From Rutidosis leptorrhynchoides (taxonomy: Eukaryota > Streptophyta > Magnoliopsida > Asterales > Asteraceae), in assembly GCF_046630445.1 (NCBI RefSeq), contig NC_092333.1, forward strand, positions 707,511,001 to 707,575,000: DNA of 64,000 nucleotides. Direction: 5' to 3'. How positions within the stretch are numbered: the first letter of the stretch is position 1; every line of letters begins with the position of its first letter. Position numbers and translations under genes: made by a program. This document shows, piece by piece, positions 11,598-24,045 of the stretch. A model generated the notes under the pieces. The model saw nothing but the letters and a program-made list of their open reading frames with translations. It was not told where the DNA came from and searched no databases.

Positions 11598-11632
11598 AAT
11601 TTCGGGACGAAATTTATTTAACGGGTAGGTAC
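11597..11632 (+). promoter_or_regulatory. Element A 3' hairpin and polypurine tract
   Basis: AAATTTCGGGACGAAATTT (11597-11615) is a perfect 8-bp inverted repeat with a GGA loop, followed by AACGGGTAGGTAC immediately ahead of the LTR. The same arrangement occurs in C, D and E. It marks plus-strand priming in Tekay elements. Confidence 0.8.
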
Positions 11633-14600
11633 TCTAGTGACCCGAACTTTTCCATGTTTATATATATTAATTGAGATTGATATTTACATGATTAAATGTT
11701 TTCAACATGTTAAGCAATCAAACTTGTTAAGACTTGATTAATTGAAATATGTTTCATATAGACAATTGACCACCCAAGTTGACCGGTGATTCACGAACGT
11801 TAAAACTTGTAAAAACTATATGATGACATATATATGAATATATATATAGTTAACATGATACTATGATAAGTAAACATATCATTAAGTATATTAACAATGA
11901 ACTACATATGTAAAAACAAGACTACTAACTTAATGATTTTTAAACGAGACATATATGTAACGATTATCGTTGTAAAGACATTTAATGTATATATATCATA
12001 TTAAGAGATATTCATACATGATAATATCATGATACTATAATAATTTAAAATCTCATTTGATATTATAAACATTGGGTTAACAACATTTAACAAGATCGTT
12101 AACCTAAAGGTTTCAAAACAACACTTACATGTAACGACTAACGATGACTTAACGACTCAGTTAAAATGTATATACATGTAGTGTTTTAATATGTATTTAT
12201 ACACTTTTGAAAGACTTCAATACACTTATCAAAATACTTCTACTTAACAAAAATGCTTACAATTACATCCTCGTTCAGTTTCATCAACAATTCTACTCGT
12301 ATGCACCCGTATTCGTACTCGTACAATACACAGCTTTTAGATGTATGTACTATTGGTATATACACTCCAATGATCAGCTCTTAGAAGCCCATGTGAGTCA
12401 CCTAACACATGTGGAAACTATCATTTGGCAACTAGCATGAAATATCTCATAAAATTACAAAAATATGAGTAATCATTCATGACTTATTTACATGAAAATA
12501 AAATTACATATCCTTTATATCTAATCCATACACCAATGACCAAAAACACCTACAAACACTTTCATTCTTCAATTTTCTTCATCTAATTGATCTCTCTCAA
12601 GTTCTATCTTCAAGTTCTAAGTGTTCTTCATATATTCTACAAGTTCTAGTTACATAAAATCAAGAACACTTTCAAGTTTGCTAGCTCACTTCCAATCTTG
12701 TAAGGTGATCATCCAACCTCAAGAAATCTTTGTTTCTTACAGTAGGTTATCATTCTAATACAAGGTAATAATCATATTCAAACTTTGGTTCAATTTCTAT
12801 AACTATAACAATCTTATTTCAAGTGATGATCTTACTTGAACTTGTTTTCGTGTCATGATTCTGCTTCAAGAACTTCGAGCCATCCAAGGATCCGTTGAAG
12901 CTAGATCCATTTTTTTCTTTTCCATTAGGTTTATCCAAGGAACTTAAGGTAGTAGTGATGTTAATAACATCATTCGATTCATACATATAAAGCTATCTTA
13001 TTCGAAGGTTTAAACTTGTAATCACTAGAACATAGTTTAGTTAATTCTAAACTTGTTCGCAAACAAAAGTTAATCCTTCTAAATTGACTTTTAAAATCAA
13101 CTAAACACATGTTCTATATCTATATGATATGCTAACTTAATGATTTAAAACCTGAAGACACGAAAAACACCGTAAAACCAGATTTACGCCGTCGTAGTAA
13201 CACCGCGGGCTGTTTTGGGTTAGTTAATTAAAAACTATGATAAACTTTGATTTAAAAGTTGTTATTCTGAGAAAATGATTTTTATTATGAACATGAAACT
13301 ATATCCAAAAATTATGGTTAAACTCAAAGTGGAAGTATGTTTTCTAAAATAGTCATCTAGACGTCGTTCTTTCGACTAAAATGACTACCTTTACAAAAAC
13401 GACTTGTAACTTATTTTTCCGACTATAAACCTATACTTTTTATGTTTAGATTCATAAAATAGAGTTCAATATGAAACCATAGCAATTTGATTCACTCAAA
13501 ACGGATTTAAAATGAAGAAGTTATGGGTAAAACAAGATTGGATAATTTTTCTCATTTTAGCTACGTGAAAATTGGTAACAAATCTATTCCAACCATAACT
13601 TAATCAACTTGTATTATATATTATGTAATCTTGAGATACCATAGACACGTATACAATGTTTCGACCTATCATGTCGACACATCTATATATATTTCGGAAC
13701 AACCATAGACACTCTACATGTGAATGTTGGAGTTAGCTATACAGGGTTGAGGTTGATTCCAAAATATATATAGTTTGAGTTGTGATCAATACTGAGATAT
13801 GTATATACTGGGTCGTGGATTGATTCAAGATAATATATATCGATTTATTTCTGTACATCTAACTGTGGACAACTAGTTGTAGGTTACTAACGAGGACAGC
13901 TGACTTAATAAACTTAAAACATCAAAAATGTATTAAAAGTGTTGTAAATATATTTTGAACATACTTTGATATATATGTACATATTTGTTATAGGTTAGTG
14001 AATTGACCAGTGGCCAAGTCTTACTTCCCGACGAAGTAAAAATATCTGTGAAAGTGAGTTATAGTCCCACTTTTAAAATCTAATATTTTTGGGATGAGAA
14101 TACATGCAGGTTTTATAAATGATTTACAAAATAGACACAAGTATGTGAAACTACATTCTATGGTTGAATTATCGAAATCGAATATGCCCCTTTTTATTAA
14201 GTCTGGTAATCTAAGAATTAGGGAACAGACACCCTAATTGACGCGAATCCTAAAGATAGATCTATTGGGCCTAACAAACCCCATCCAAAGTACCGGATGC
14301 TTTAGTACTTCGAAATTTATATCATATCCGAAGGGTGTCCCGAAATGATGGGGATATTCTTATATATATGCATCTTGTTAATGTCAGTTACCAGGTGTTC
14401 ACCATATGAATGATTTTTTATCTCTATGTATGGGATGTGTATTGAAATATGAAATCTTGTGGTCTATTGTTACGATTTGATATATATAGGTTAAACCTAT
14501 AACTCACCAACATTTTTGTTGACGTTTAAAGCATGTTTATTCTCAGCTGAATACTAAGAGCTTCCGCTGTTGCATACTAAAATAAGGACAAGATTTGGAG

Positions 14601-14890
14601 TCCATGTTTGTATGATATTGTGTAAAAACTGCATTCAAGAAACTGATTTCGATGTAATATATTTGTATTGTAAACCATTATGTAATGGTCGTGTGTAAAC
14701 AGGATATTTTAGATTATCATTATTTGATAATCTACGTAAAGCTTTTTAAACCTTTATTTATGAAATAAAGGTTATGGTTTGTTTTAAAAATGAATGCAGT
14801 CTTTGAAAAACGTCTCATATAGAGGTCAAAACCTCGCAACGAAATCAATTAATATGGAACATTTTTAATCAATAAGAACGGGACATTTCA
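11633..14890 (+). repeat. Element A 3' LTR
   Basis: This repeat matches 1761-5014 over its full length with about 2% difference by eye. It ends TTTCA at 14890 and is followed at once by the target duplicate cgtca. No independent gene is seen. Confidence 0.93.
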
Positions 14891-14895
14891 CGTCA

Positions 14896-17800
14896 TACGC
14901 CCTGTAAATATCCAGGAATATCAACAACAACAAACGATGAAGTATTAATTCATAAACTTCATTGAAGAGATATCTCTGCGATAGTTATGTAATCTCCAAA
15001 ATCTTAGAGATTATTTAATTCTGACCGTAAATCGGATGAGTAAACGGAGATGGTAGAGTAGAAACTTTGATCGAAAATGGTGTACGATTTACAAGCTAGA
15101 ATTGTTTTACCAACAGCATCAACAGGACCGTAGCATCATCAACACAGTCAGTGCCGTCAGTATCGTCAGAATCAACAGCACCTGTAACATCACAAACTCT
15201 GTCAGTTCAAGAATCATTGTGGACATCATTACGAATCAACAACAAATATATTATATCAACGAGTTATGAAGTATTAACTCATTTCCAATCGTAAGATTTA
15301 TATGTATATTTTATATGTATATATTTTTAAACCATAATAAATCTTCCCGTACTAAGCTATTATGTGTGAATCTTAACTACTCAGTTAATTCATATTACAA
15401 ATATGCAATGATGTATGTCCATCGTCCGCAACTTAACCATCGTTAATTACAATCTCTGTCTCAATTCAATAAAAATCCAATTCATAATAAATCAAGTGTA
15501 TTATTCGAATATATGTTTGATTTTACACTTTCATCATCGATGTACTCGAAACTTTTCAAATAACATCATTCGTACCTTGCGAAGTTCACAAGAATTTCAC
15601 AAAAACCAACAAATAACAAAGTAATGATTCATAATTTCAATATTATTGAAGAAATACTTATGCAATTTATAAAATTTTAGGGATTACTCAATTCTAGTTC
15701 CAACCATAAAACAAATGAGTTTAATTTAATATTAACTCATTAAATCTATATTACATCTAAAGAAAATATACACATATATTTTCATAAAGACTGTAATAAA
15801 CTTCTTTTGTATAAAATATTAATTGTGAATTTTTTTTTTAACGGGTAGGTAATACCCGAGAGATATATAAATTCACAATTAATATATTACATTTTTCGAA
15901 ACTGATTCAGCAATCATCAACTATACTCCCTACTTTCACAACAATATCCATTCTTTCATATAAATCAAAACAATCATACCCATTCAAATTCAATTACATA
16001 TTCTGATTTTGAAATCGCATAATTCAATTCGAAATATAACCAGTATCATCACTCTTAGATTCCTATATCTTTCAAAGCTATACTTTGACTTCAAAACTGT
16101 GTTAGAACATCATATGTATTAACGATTACAATATGTGCTCAAACCCTTCGAAATTCCTGAAGACACTTCAACTAAGGAACAATCGAGATGATGATCCAAC
16201 CACATGTTACCCACAGTTATACACCTGAAAAACTCTCAAAACCCAAGTCATAGTTCGACACGTATCCGTGTTAGACCCTTTGGCATTTACTAGCTAAAAT
16301 AACTTTTCAATTCCGTTTCAAAATAGACAGTTTTGTCACAGCTCCAGCAAGTCAACTTCGACTTCTCAATCAAAACAGTCTTATTATAACCTCGATAGAT
16401 GCGTTTCCCTTTCGTCAACGTTACCGGGGAATCGTTTATATTCACCACATTAGAAATAAACTTACCAACAACTTCACTGATCTTTGACTTTCCAAAAAAA
16501 AAAATCATTATAATTATCGAAACCCTATCATATACTCATTCGTACCTTATAACAAGAATTGTCATACCAATTATTGAGAATCAACAATCAGTATTTTGAA
16601 ACCTCACAGCATGTCTACATTAACAATTACATATACACACAACATCTACCTCCAAGACTTACATTCTTTGAATGAGAAATTTTTAAAAACACCCTAAACT
16701 GCGAACCAGTTCTCGAAATTTTGAAAAATTCTGATGAAGTAGCAAAAACTGTTAACGACCTTAACAGTAAAAAGTTGGATGATAAAGGATAGTATATTGG
16801 CAAAGCTCAGAAAAAGAGAAGCTTTGGAACTGGAAAACGGATTGAGCAAAGTATGAAGGAGGCTGTAGATAAATCACAAAGGCTGAACCTGCCTTCAAAG
16901 AATCCAAATGATTCAGTACTTGCTGAAGTCATTAACGAATACCTTGCTCCTGACTCTAAACCCCTCCGGACAATATCCTTCATCATCCTCTGATATTAGA
17001 CATTCTAAGATATCATCGTATTTTTCATTATAAATATCATCCATACTTCTGAAGATATTTTTATAATTATTCTTATCTGAAATCATTTACCTCTTCGGGC
17101 TATCTGTATTATATCATAAAAGAAACTATTTTAGTTTCTAAATTCTGAAACATTCGAGTTTAAAATAGGAATATTCTTGAAGAAGTGTTGGGAGCTGAAG
17201 CATGAGTTAGTATAATATAATGACACTTGATCAACGTGATTATATTACAGTAATTCATGCTGAGTTTCTAAATGGAACATGATAATTCACAGATCATAAC
17301 GTCATCATGTGCTATGTTACACGACTCTTGTATTCTCTTTGATCTCTAAATATCAAGAAAATATTTCTTGATGATTCGGCCTTTTCCGAGGTATTCTGGT
17401 AATTTGACAAGTCAAGATCGTGCCATTACAATTTCCTTCCTAGAACATTAACAATGTTCATTCCAAAATTTATATCTGCAAATTCTGGACCATTACAATC
17501 GGTGCTTAATCGCAAGAAGAAGAAACGAAAGGACAAAGCTCCGAACTAGAATTGGGAGTATAAATCATAGCAAATAGAAGAGAGCATTAACTGTGGATGA
17601 CAATGATTATAGAAGAAGCAAGGACTTTGAAATATAAGGGAAGATATAAAACCCAACAACAACCCAGAAATCACAAACCGTATATATCAATGCATATAGC
17701 AATATAAAGACACGGGAGAACTAAAAACACTATAAAACCAAGAGTATAGTAGACGTAAATAGATTCTTCCGGAGGTAAATGAAAAAGAAGAGCGACAGAT

Positions 17801-18212
17801 ATGAAAGTGAGGAGTATATCAAGAATCAGCACTGGATAAAGCATATTAACAAATACTTTAAAATATGAGTTGAGAAGGTGTGAGTTGTAAGAAAACAAAT
17901 AACGTGGATTTATAGTGAAATATACGACAGAGAAATCAAAATGGATTATCGCATTAATTCGAAGAGGATCATAATTTCCTTAATCGCCGAATAATCAAAT
18001 CCAATATAGATTACAAAGATTTTCTTTTCAGAGATCAATCGTGATGACGTCAAAAGATACGACGAATCACTATTATCTTATTTCATTCATTTACGATAAC
18101 TTCACTCACACGCTTTGAGTAAGCGAATTATTTTATCCATTCTTCTTGAATATGATAAAACTCTATAATCGTTATAATAACATTCTCATTGTTAGTCATG
18201 ACGACCTCTATC
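14896..18212 (+). other. Element E internal region, right part, no coding seen
   Basis: About 3.3 kb of AT-rich sequence with no convincing gene. Segments around 16960-17420 (two clusters of near-repeats on the theme TCTGATATTAGACATTCTAAG, and the stretch running from TTGATCAACGTGATTATATT) match the internal part of element C at about 52000-52740. This shows E and C are one family. Small frames such as 15415-15624 and 17671-17898 look like chance. Confidence 0.7.
15816..15885 (+). other. Large stem enclosing a PPT-like hairpin, element E
   Basis: A perfect 17-bp inverted repeat (15816-15832 with 15869-15885; arm ATATTAATTGTGAATTT) encloses a second hairpin, CGGGTA-GGTAA-TACCCG (15842-15858). 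The inner sequence copies the ACGGGTAGGTA that borders the 3' LTR at 18240-18250. A and D have related inner hairpins just before gag. Confidence 0.7.
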
Positions 18213-18249
18213 AAATTTCGGGGACGAAATTTCTTTAACGGGTAGGTAC
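18213..18249 (+). promoter_or_regulatory. Element E 3' hairpin and polypurine tract
   Basis: AAATTTCG-GGGA-CGAAATTT (18213-18232) followed by CTTTAACGGGTAGGTAC, directly ahead of the 3' LTR. The layout is the same as in A, C and D. Confidence 0.8.
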
Positions 18250-19011
18250 TGTGACGACCCAGAAATTTTTGATCAAATTTAAACTTTAATCTTTATATTA
18301 TTCCGACACGATAAGCAAAGTTTGTTAAGTTAAATCTCAAGAATTTTAAACTGTGTTCATACATTCATTATAACCTCGACCAAATTCCGACGATTCACGA
18401 ACCGTTATATATAAATAGATATGTATATGTATATATATATATATATTATAACTTGAGAATATTAATAAAGTATTAAATGTATAATACTTTACACGAACGT
18501 ATTTGTTTCAATATGATTTTCGACGAAATTAAAAAAAATATATTAAATGATTGAATTATCAGAAACATTGAATTATGATTACAAGTCTCTGTTGAGAGGT
18601 CCACTATGATTTGAGAAAATCTATTCCTCTTAACAATATTCAGAATAATTTGTAAAGCTATTTATAAATAAAAACAAAAAGTGTCATTTACGAAAGTTAG
18701 ACAAAAGTTAGTGGAGAATTGGTTTCCATAATATTCTATTAATCTATTTTCAAACGTACAAAGACGTTTTCAGTTTAAAAAAAGAACTTTATTATTAAAA
18801 CGTATATAACTTTTATAAATATCTAGAATCACTTTTGACAACTCATTACTTAACCAGTATAATAAATATAACGATATTTATATTTTATTTCATTAAATAT
18901 ATATAACGATTTAAATTAATATTATATATATTTATACGCGTATTATACATACACAGTTTTTATACTTTTACTATACTTTAACTTTACCTTTACTTTACTT
19001 TTACTTTACTT

Positions 19012-19154
19012 TAACTTTAATAATTCACTTTAATAATTCATACTTTAATAATTCATACTTTAATAATTCATACTTTAATAATTCACTATAATAATTCATA
19101 CTTTAATAATTCACTTTAATAATTCATACTTTAATAATTCACTTTAATAATTCA
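19012..19154 (+). repeat. Minisatellite in E 3' LTR
   Basis: About ten tandem copies alternate between a 13-base unit ACTTTAATAATTC and a 15-base form with ATA or AT in front. The preceding 50 bases are a simpler TTTACTT-type run. Confidence 0.85.
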
Positions 19155-19236
19155 AAAATCTATTATAAATAGAATTCAATAGGTTTCATTATTTCATAAA
19201 AACTTGAAAATATATTTCTCTAAACTCTCTCAATCG

Positions 19237-19239
<3 letters not shown>

Positions 19240-19297
<58 letters not shown>
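19240..19297 (+). repeat. TA dinucleotide microsatellite
   Basis: An almost pure TA run of nearly 60 bases inside the E 3' LTR. It is prone to length change and assembly error. Confidence 0.9.
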
Positions 19298-19299
<2 letters not shown>

Positions 19300-20375
19300 C
19301 TCTGTATTATTTCAAGGTATTATTAGTATACATAAAATATTACGACGGAGTGCTGTCCGAGTGATTTCAAAATAGTTTTTTTGAATGAGTCGAAGCTAAG
19401 AAAATTATGGGTTATAGCTATGGAGGTGATGGGTATGGTTCATGGGTATGCTCGTGAGGTCAATCTAGTGTTTATCATCTCCGTTGCGTCTACGTACTTT
19501 CCTGCAATATTGAATCTCAATATTGATACGTTCGTGAATCCGAGGCCAACCTTGCACTTGTTAAATGACGTTATATGTATTTTTACTACGAAATACAGTA
19601 TTGTGAGTTTCATTTGCTCCCTTTTATATATATTTTTGGAACTAAGAATACATGCGCTGTTTTTATAAATATTTTACGAAATAGGCACAAGTACTAAAAC
19701 TAATTCTATGTGGGTTTAAACCAGAAATATACCCTTAGCTTGGTAACATTAAACTACTTGTCTATGTACGGTAGGCGCAAATCCAAAAGATAGATCTATT
19801 GGGCCTGACAAACCCCATCCTGACTATGGGATGCTTTAGTACTTCGAGGTTATTTTAAACACACCTGATCTGGTGTACTTCAGAGGGTAAAACATGAATG
19901 TTAAGGCTTGTTACCGGATACCTACAACTTATAGAATACTTTTATACACTTGTGAGGGTACATATATTTATAAACGGAAATCTTGTGGTCTATTAATATA
20001 TTGAAATGATTGTTATGATAAACCTATGAACTCACCAACCTTTTAGTTGACACTTTAAAGCATGTTTATTCTCAGGTATTAAAGAAATCTTCCGCTGTGC
20101 ATTAGCTCATTTTAAGGATATTACTTGGAGTCATTCATGGCATATTTTGAAAGACGTTGTATTCGAGTCATTGAGTTCATCAAGATTATTATTAAGCCAA
20201 TTATAGTTGGATGTATTATGAAATGGTGTGCTTGCCGTCAACTTTCGTTGTAAAGATAGTTTGTCTTTTAAAAACGAATGCAATGTTTGTAAAATGTATC
20301 ATATAGAGGTCAAATACCTCGCGATGTAATCAACTAATGTGAATCATTTATAATGTATATGAATGGGTCCTTTCA

Positions 20376-22020
20376 CCACCCATTGTTAACAGCAAGTGTA
20401 AGAACACATCTAACAGTGACCATCTTCACAACATGTGAGAAAGTCTCATCATAGTCAACACCTTCAGTTTGACTAAATCCTTTAGCTACTAATCTAGCTT
20501 TATATCTCTTTATCTCTCCATTAGATTTGTATTTTTTTCTATAAATCCATTTGCAGCCTATAGGCTTTCTATTAGGAGGAAGATCAGTTAAAATCCATGT
20601 TTGATTTCTATGCAAAGCTTCCATTTCAGCATTCATTGCATCATTCCAGACTTGATTGACACAAGCTTCATGATAGGATTTAGGTTCAATGTTTTTATTT
20701 AATGAAACAGTAAAAGCAAGATTTTTATTACTTAATTTTGCACAATTAAGATACCTTTCAATGCCATATTTAACTTTGCCAGTTAAATGATAATCACCCA
20801 AGTGTTTTGGTAAAAGAGATTCTCTAGTGGACCTTCTCAAGTTAGTGTCAAGTGGAACTTGAACACCATTTCCCTCAGTATGTTCATTATTAGTACTCTG
20901 AGTAGAAGTACTGGGATTGTTGTCATAAGGGTCCATCATTGGTGTTGCTGTGTCATCACCTATATGAGTACCATGATCTGGACTAGTTTGATCTTGATAA
21001 TCATCAATGGTGTGATCAATACCAGAGGATTCACAAGAACTGATATGCACAGATTCTTGACCTCTCAATATAGATGTATCACTACCCTGACCATGATCAG
21101 AATGATTATCATCATAGGGATCTTGAGAAGGAGCACCTTGATTGTTTTCAAAATCTGTATCAAAAAACTTAACATAATCAGATTCAATGAAATCCATTTT
21201 GCCAGAAGTAGTTTTCATTTTAAAAGGAAAAATATTTTCAAAGAATTTAATATCTCTTGATATCAAAATTGATTTTGTATCAAGAGCAAACAATTTGTAT
21301 CCCTTCTGAGTATTTGAATACCTAATAAAGACACATTTTTCAAATTTAGAACCAAACTTATCATGATTATTTAGATTTGTAGCAAAACAAAGACAACCAA
21401 AAACCCTTAAATGATTAAGTGAAGGTGGTTTATTGTAGATGAGTTCATATGGTGACTTTTCTTTAAGAACAGATGAATGAGTCCTATTTATCAAATAGGT
21501 GGCAGTAAGAACACAATCACCCCACATATTCAAGGGTACTCCCCCTTGAAACAGTAGAGATCTTGCAACATTAAGAAGATGTCTATGTTTCCTTTCTACA
21601 ATTCCATTTTGTTGTGGTGTGTAAACACATGAAGCTTGATGTATAATACCATTTTGTTTAAAAAAAATTAGAGAGAGTATGATTAAGAAATTCAGTACCA
21701 TTATCACTTCTAAATACTTTAATTGACTTATTAAATTGATTTTTGAACATGTGAACAAAATTTATAATGTTTTCAGAAGTATCACTCTTATTTGATAAAA
21801 GAAACACCCAAACTGCTCTAGAAAAGTCATCAACAACAGTCAAGAAATATCTAAATCCTTCTCTAGTGCTGACTTTGTATGGTCCCCATACATTAAGATG
21901 AACAAGTTCACCTATTTCTGTTGAAATATGATCACTTAAAGGAAAAGGATCCCTTGTTTGTTTTGCCTTATGGCATACATCACAAGGAGAGATAACAACA
22001 TTACCAAACCCTAGAGTATC
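20376..22020 (-). pseudogene. Element F: integrase and start of RT (fossil piece)
   Basis: Read on the minus strand. The integrase core carries DDFSRAVWVFLLSNKSDT and RSDNGTEF (about 21700-21840), then CVYTPQQNGIVERKHRHLLN (about 21580-21640) and the C-terminal region with HLRVFGC. A long acidic, Ser/Asp-rich linker follows (about 20870-21190). The RT begins with the copia motifs WNDAMNAEMEAL, CKWIYRKKY and KARLVAKGFSQTEGVDYDETF (about 20440-20640). The piece is limited by the insertion of E on the left and B on the right, and is broken. Confidence 0.92.
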
Positions 22021-24018
22021 TGATAATGCTAAAAACGAACATATATTTCATAGCATTATTCCTCAAGAAAGACAAGCTTTTAGTTGCAATTGTTCTATTT
22101 ACAAGTGATATTCGTTTAAATAATAAAAGGTGAAGACAAAAGACAGATTCGATGAATTGAAGACGCAAAGGTCCAAAAAGCTCAAAAGTACAAAATACAA
22201 TCAAAGAGGTTCCAATTATTGATAAGAAACGTCTAGAAATTACAAGAGTACAAGATTCAAAACGCAAAGTACAAAATATAAAATTGTACGCAAGGACGTT
22301 CGAAAATCCGGAACCGGGACATGAGTCAACTCTCAACGCTCGACGCAATGGACTAAAAATTACGAGTCAACTATGTACATAAATATAATATAATATATAA
22401 TTAATTCTTAAAATTAATATATATATTATAATATATTTATAAATCGTCTGCAAGAAAGAAGCCAAAGGAGGGTGAGCTGTATTTTCAAACTCCGCGACTC
22501 GCGGAGTTTGAAGGCAAAAATTGCCGCGAGTCGCGGAGTACCCCTGAACTCAATTCCCTATAAAGCCAAACGAATTCTGATCATTTTGATCATAAAAAAA
22601 ATTCAATCTCTCTCTATATATGTATACGTAAATATATTTATATTTATATTTTAATTTTAATTTTAATTATAATTCTAATAATAAGGGTATGTTAGCGAAT
22701 GTTGTAAGGGTGTAAGTCGAAATTATGTCCGTGTAACGCTACGCTATTTTTAATCATTGTAAGTTATGTTCAACCTTTTTACATTAATGTCTCGTAGCTA
22801 AGTTATTATTATGCTTATTTAATCCGAAGTAATCATGATGTTGGGCTAATTACTAAAATTGGGTAATTGGGCTTTGTACCATAATTGGGGTTTGGACAAA
22901 AGAACGACACTTGTGGAAATTAGACTATTGGCTATTAATGGGCTTTATATTAGTTTAACTAAATGATAGTTTGTTAATGTTAATATAAAGATTTACAATT
23001 GAGCGTCCCTATAAATTACCATATACACTCGATCGGACACGATGGGCGGGGTATTTATATGTACAAATAATCGTTCATTTAACCGGACACGGGAATGGAT
23101 TAATAGCCACTAGAATTATTAAAACAGGGGTGAAATTATGTACAAGGACACTTGGCATAATTGATAACAACGTATTAAAACCTTGGGTTACACTTAGTCG
23201 ACATTCTGGTGTAATTATTAAACAAAGTAATAAAAACTTGTTACAGTTTAAGTCCCCAATTAGTTGGAATATTTAACTTCGGGTATAAGGATAATTTGAC
23301 GAGGACACTCGCACTTTATATTTATGACTGATGGACTGTTATGGACAAAAACCAGACGGACATATTAAATAATCCAGGACAAAGGACAATTAACCCATGG
23401 GCATAAAACTAAAATCAACACGTCAAACATCATGGTTACGGAAGTTTAAATAAGCATAATTCTTTTATTTCATATTTAATTTCCTTTATTTTATATTTAA
23501 TTGCACTTCTAATTATCGCATTTTTATTGTTATTGTATTTAATTGCACTTTTAATTATCGTACTTTTTAATTATCGCAAGTTTATTTTATCGCACTTTTA
23601 TTATTCGCAATTTCATTATCGTTATTTACTTTACGCTTTAAATTAAGTCTTGTATTTATTTATTATTTTACATTTGGTTTTAACTGCGACTAAAGTTTTA
23701 AAATCGACAAACCGGTCATTAAAAGGTAAAACCCCCCCTTTATAATAATAATATTACTTATATATTTATATTTGTATTTTTATAAAAGTAAACTAATATA
23801 GCGTTAAGCTTTGTTTAAAGATTTTCCCTGTGGAACGAACCGGACTTACTAAAAACTACACTACTGTACGATTAGGTACACTGCCTATAAGTGTTGTAGC
23901 AAGGTTTAAGTATATCCATTCTCTAAATAAATAAATATCTTGTATAAAATTGTATCGTATTTAATAGTATTTCCTGCTAAAATATAAAGCTATTTTATAT
24001 ACACCTCGCATAACATCA
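22021..24018 (+). repeat. Element B 5' LTR
   Basis: It begins TGATAATGCT, ends AACATCA and matches 48222-50210. It contains the paired GC-rich palindromes (22484-22536), a TATA-like CTATAAAG (22559-22566) and an AT-rich inverted stretch at about 22380-22440. Small open frames in both LTR copies look like chance. Confidence 0.93.
22484..22566 (+). promoter_or_regulatory. Paired palindromes and candidate TATA box in B LTR
   Basis: A perfect 29-base inverted repeat (14-bp arms around one C at 22498) has core CTCCGCGACTCGCGGAG. A second palindrome CCGCGAGTCGCGG is centred at 22530, 32 bases further. A CTATAAAG box at 22559-22566 follows, which would place the pair in the promoter-proximal U3 region. 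The other LTR has the same at 48685-48737. The promoter reading is inference. Confidence 0.7.
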
Positions 24019-24027
24019 AGTTATTTT

Positions 24028-24045
24028 TGGCGCCGCTGCCGGGGA
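24028..24045 (+). promoter_or_regulatory. Element B primer binding site, tRNA-Asp type
   Basis: TGGCGCCGCTGCCGGGGA lies 9 bases after the LTR and closely matches the tRNA-Asp primer site usual in Athila elements. Confidence 0.85.

Larger units (their letters stand above)
1761..14890 (+). mobile_element. Element A: Ty3/gypsy chromovirus, Tekay clade, with captured F-box gene
   Basis: The element is bounded by two LTRs of about 3.25 kb and by the five-base duplicate cgtca at 1756-1760 and 14891-14895, inside element E. Parts in order: 5' LTR, tRNA-iMet primer site, acidic accessory ORF, F-box gene, conserved hairpin block, gag-pol with chromodomain, polypurine tract, 3' LTR. The clade call rests on the gag with two zinc knuckles, the RT and integrase motifs, and the C-terminal chromodomain. 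The polyprotein is broken (roughly five breaks); the LTRs differ by about 2% by eye, so insertion is fairly recent. Confidence 0.93.
1..20375 (+). mobile_element. Element E: non-autonomous Tekay-related LTR retrotransposon, 5' end outside window
   Basis: The first 832 bases match the last part of the repeat at 18250-20375, so these are the two LTRs of one element. Behind the left LTR lies a tRNA-iMet primer site, and ahead of the right LTR lies a Tekay-type polypurine tract. The internal part (833-1760 plus 14896-18249, about 4.3 kb) shows no gag, protease, RT or integrase, so the element is non-autonomous (LARD-like). Element A is inserted at 1761-14890. E itself ends inside the RT region of the copia element F; the expected target duplicate ccacc (20376-20380) cannot be confirmed because the other side is off the window. 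The LTRs differ by about 3% by eye, making it the oldest of the Ty3-type insertions with a measurable LTR pair. Confidence 0.85.
18250..20375 (+). repeat. Element E 3' LTR
   Basis: The LTR is 2.1 kb, starting TGTGACGACCC and ending TTTCA. The first 200 bases resemble the start of the C LTR, and the last 400 bases resemble those of A and C. It includes a minisatellite and a long TA run. The open frame 19381-19668 crosses LTR sequence and shows no protein-like pattern. Confidence 0.92.

Noticed and set aside
19012-19154. CRISPR-like array
   Set aside because: The units are short AT-rich tandem repeats without unique spacers, in a plant LTR.
22490-22506. Palindrome as a CGCG box for CAMTA factors
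   Set aside because: The flanking bases (C-CGCG-A, T-CGCG-G) do not fit the usual consensus, so I do not name a binding factor.
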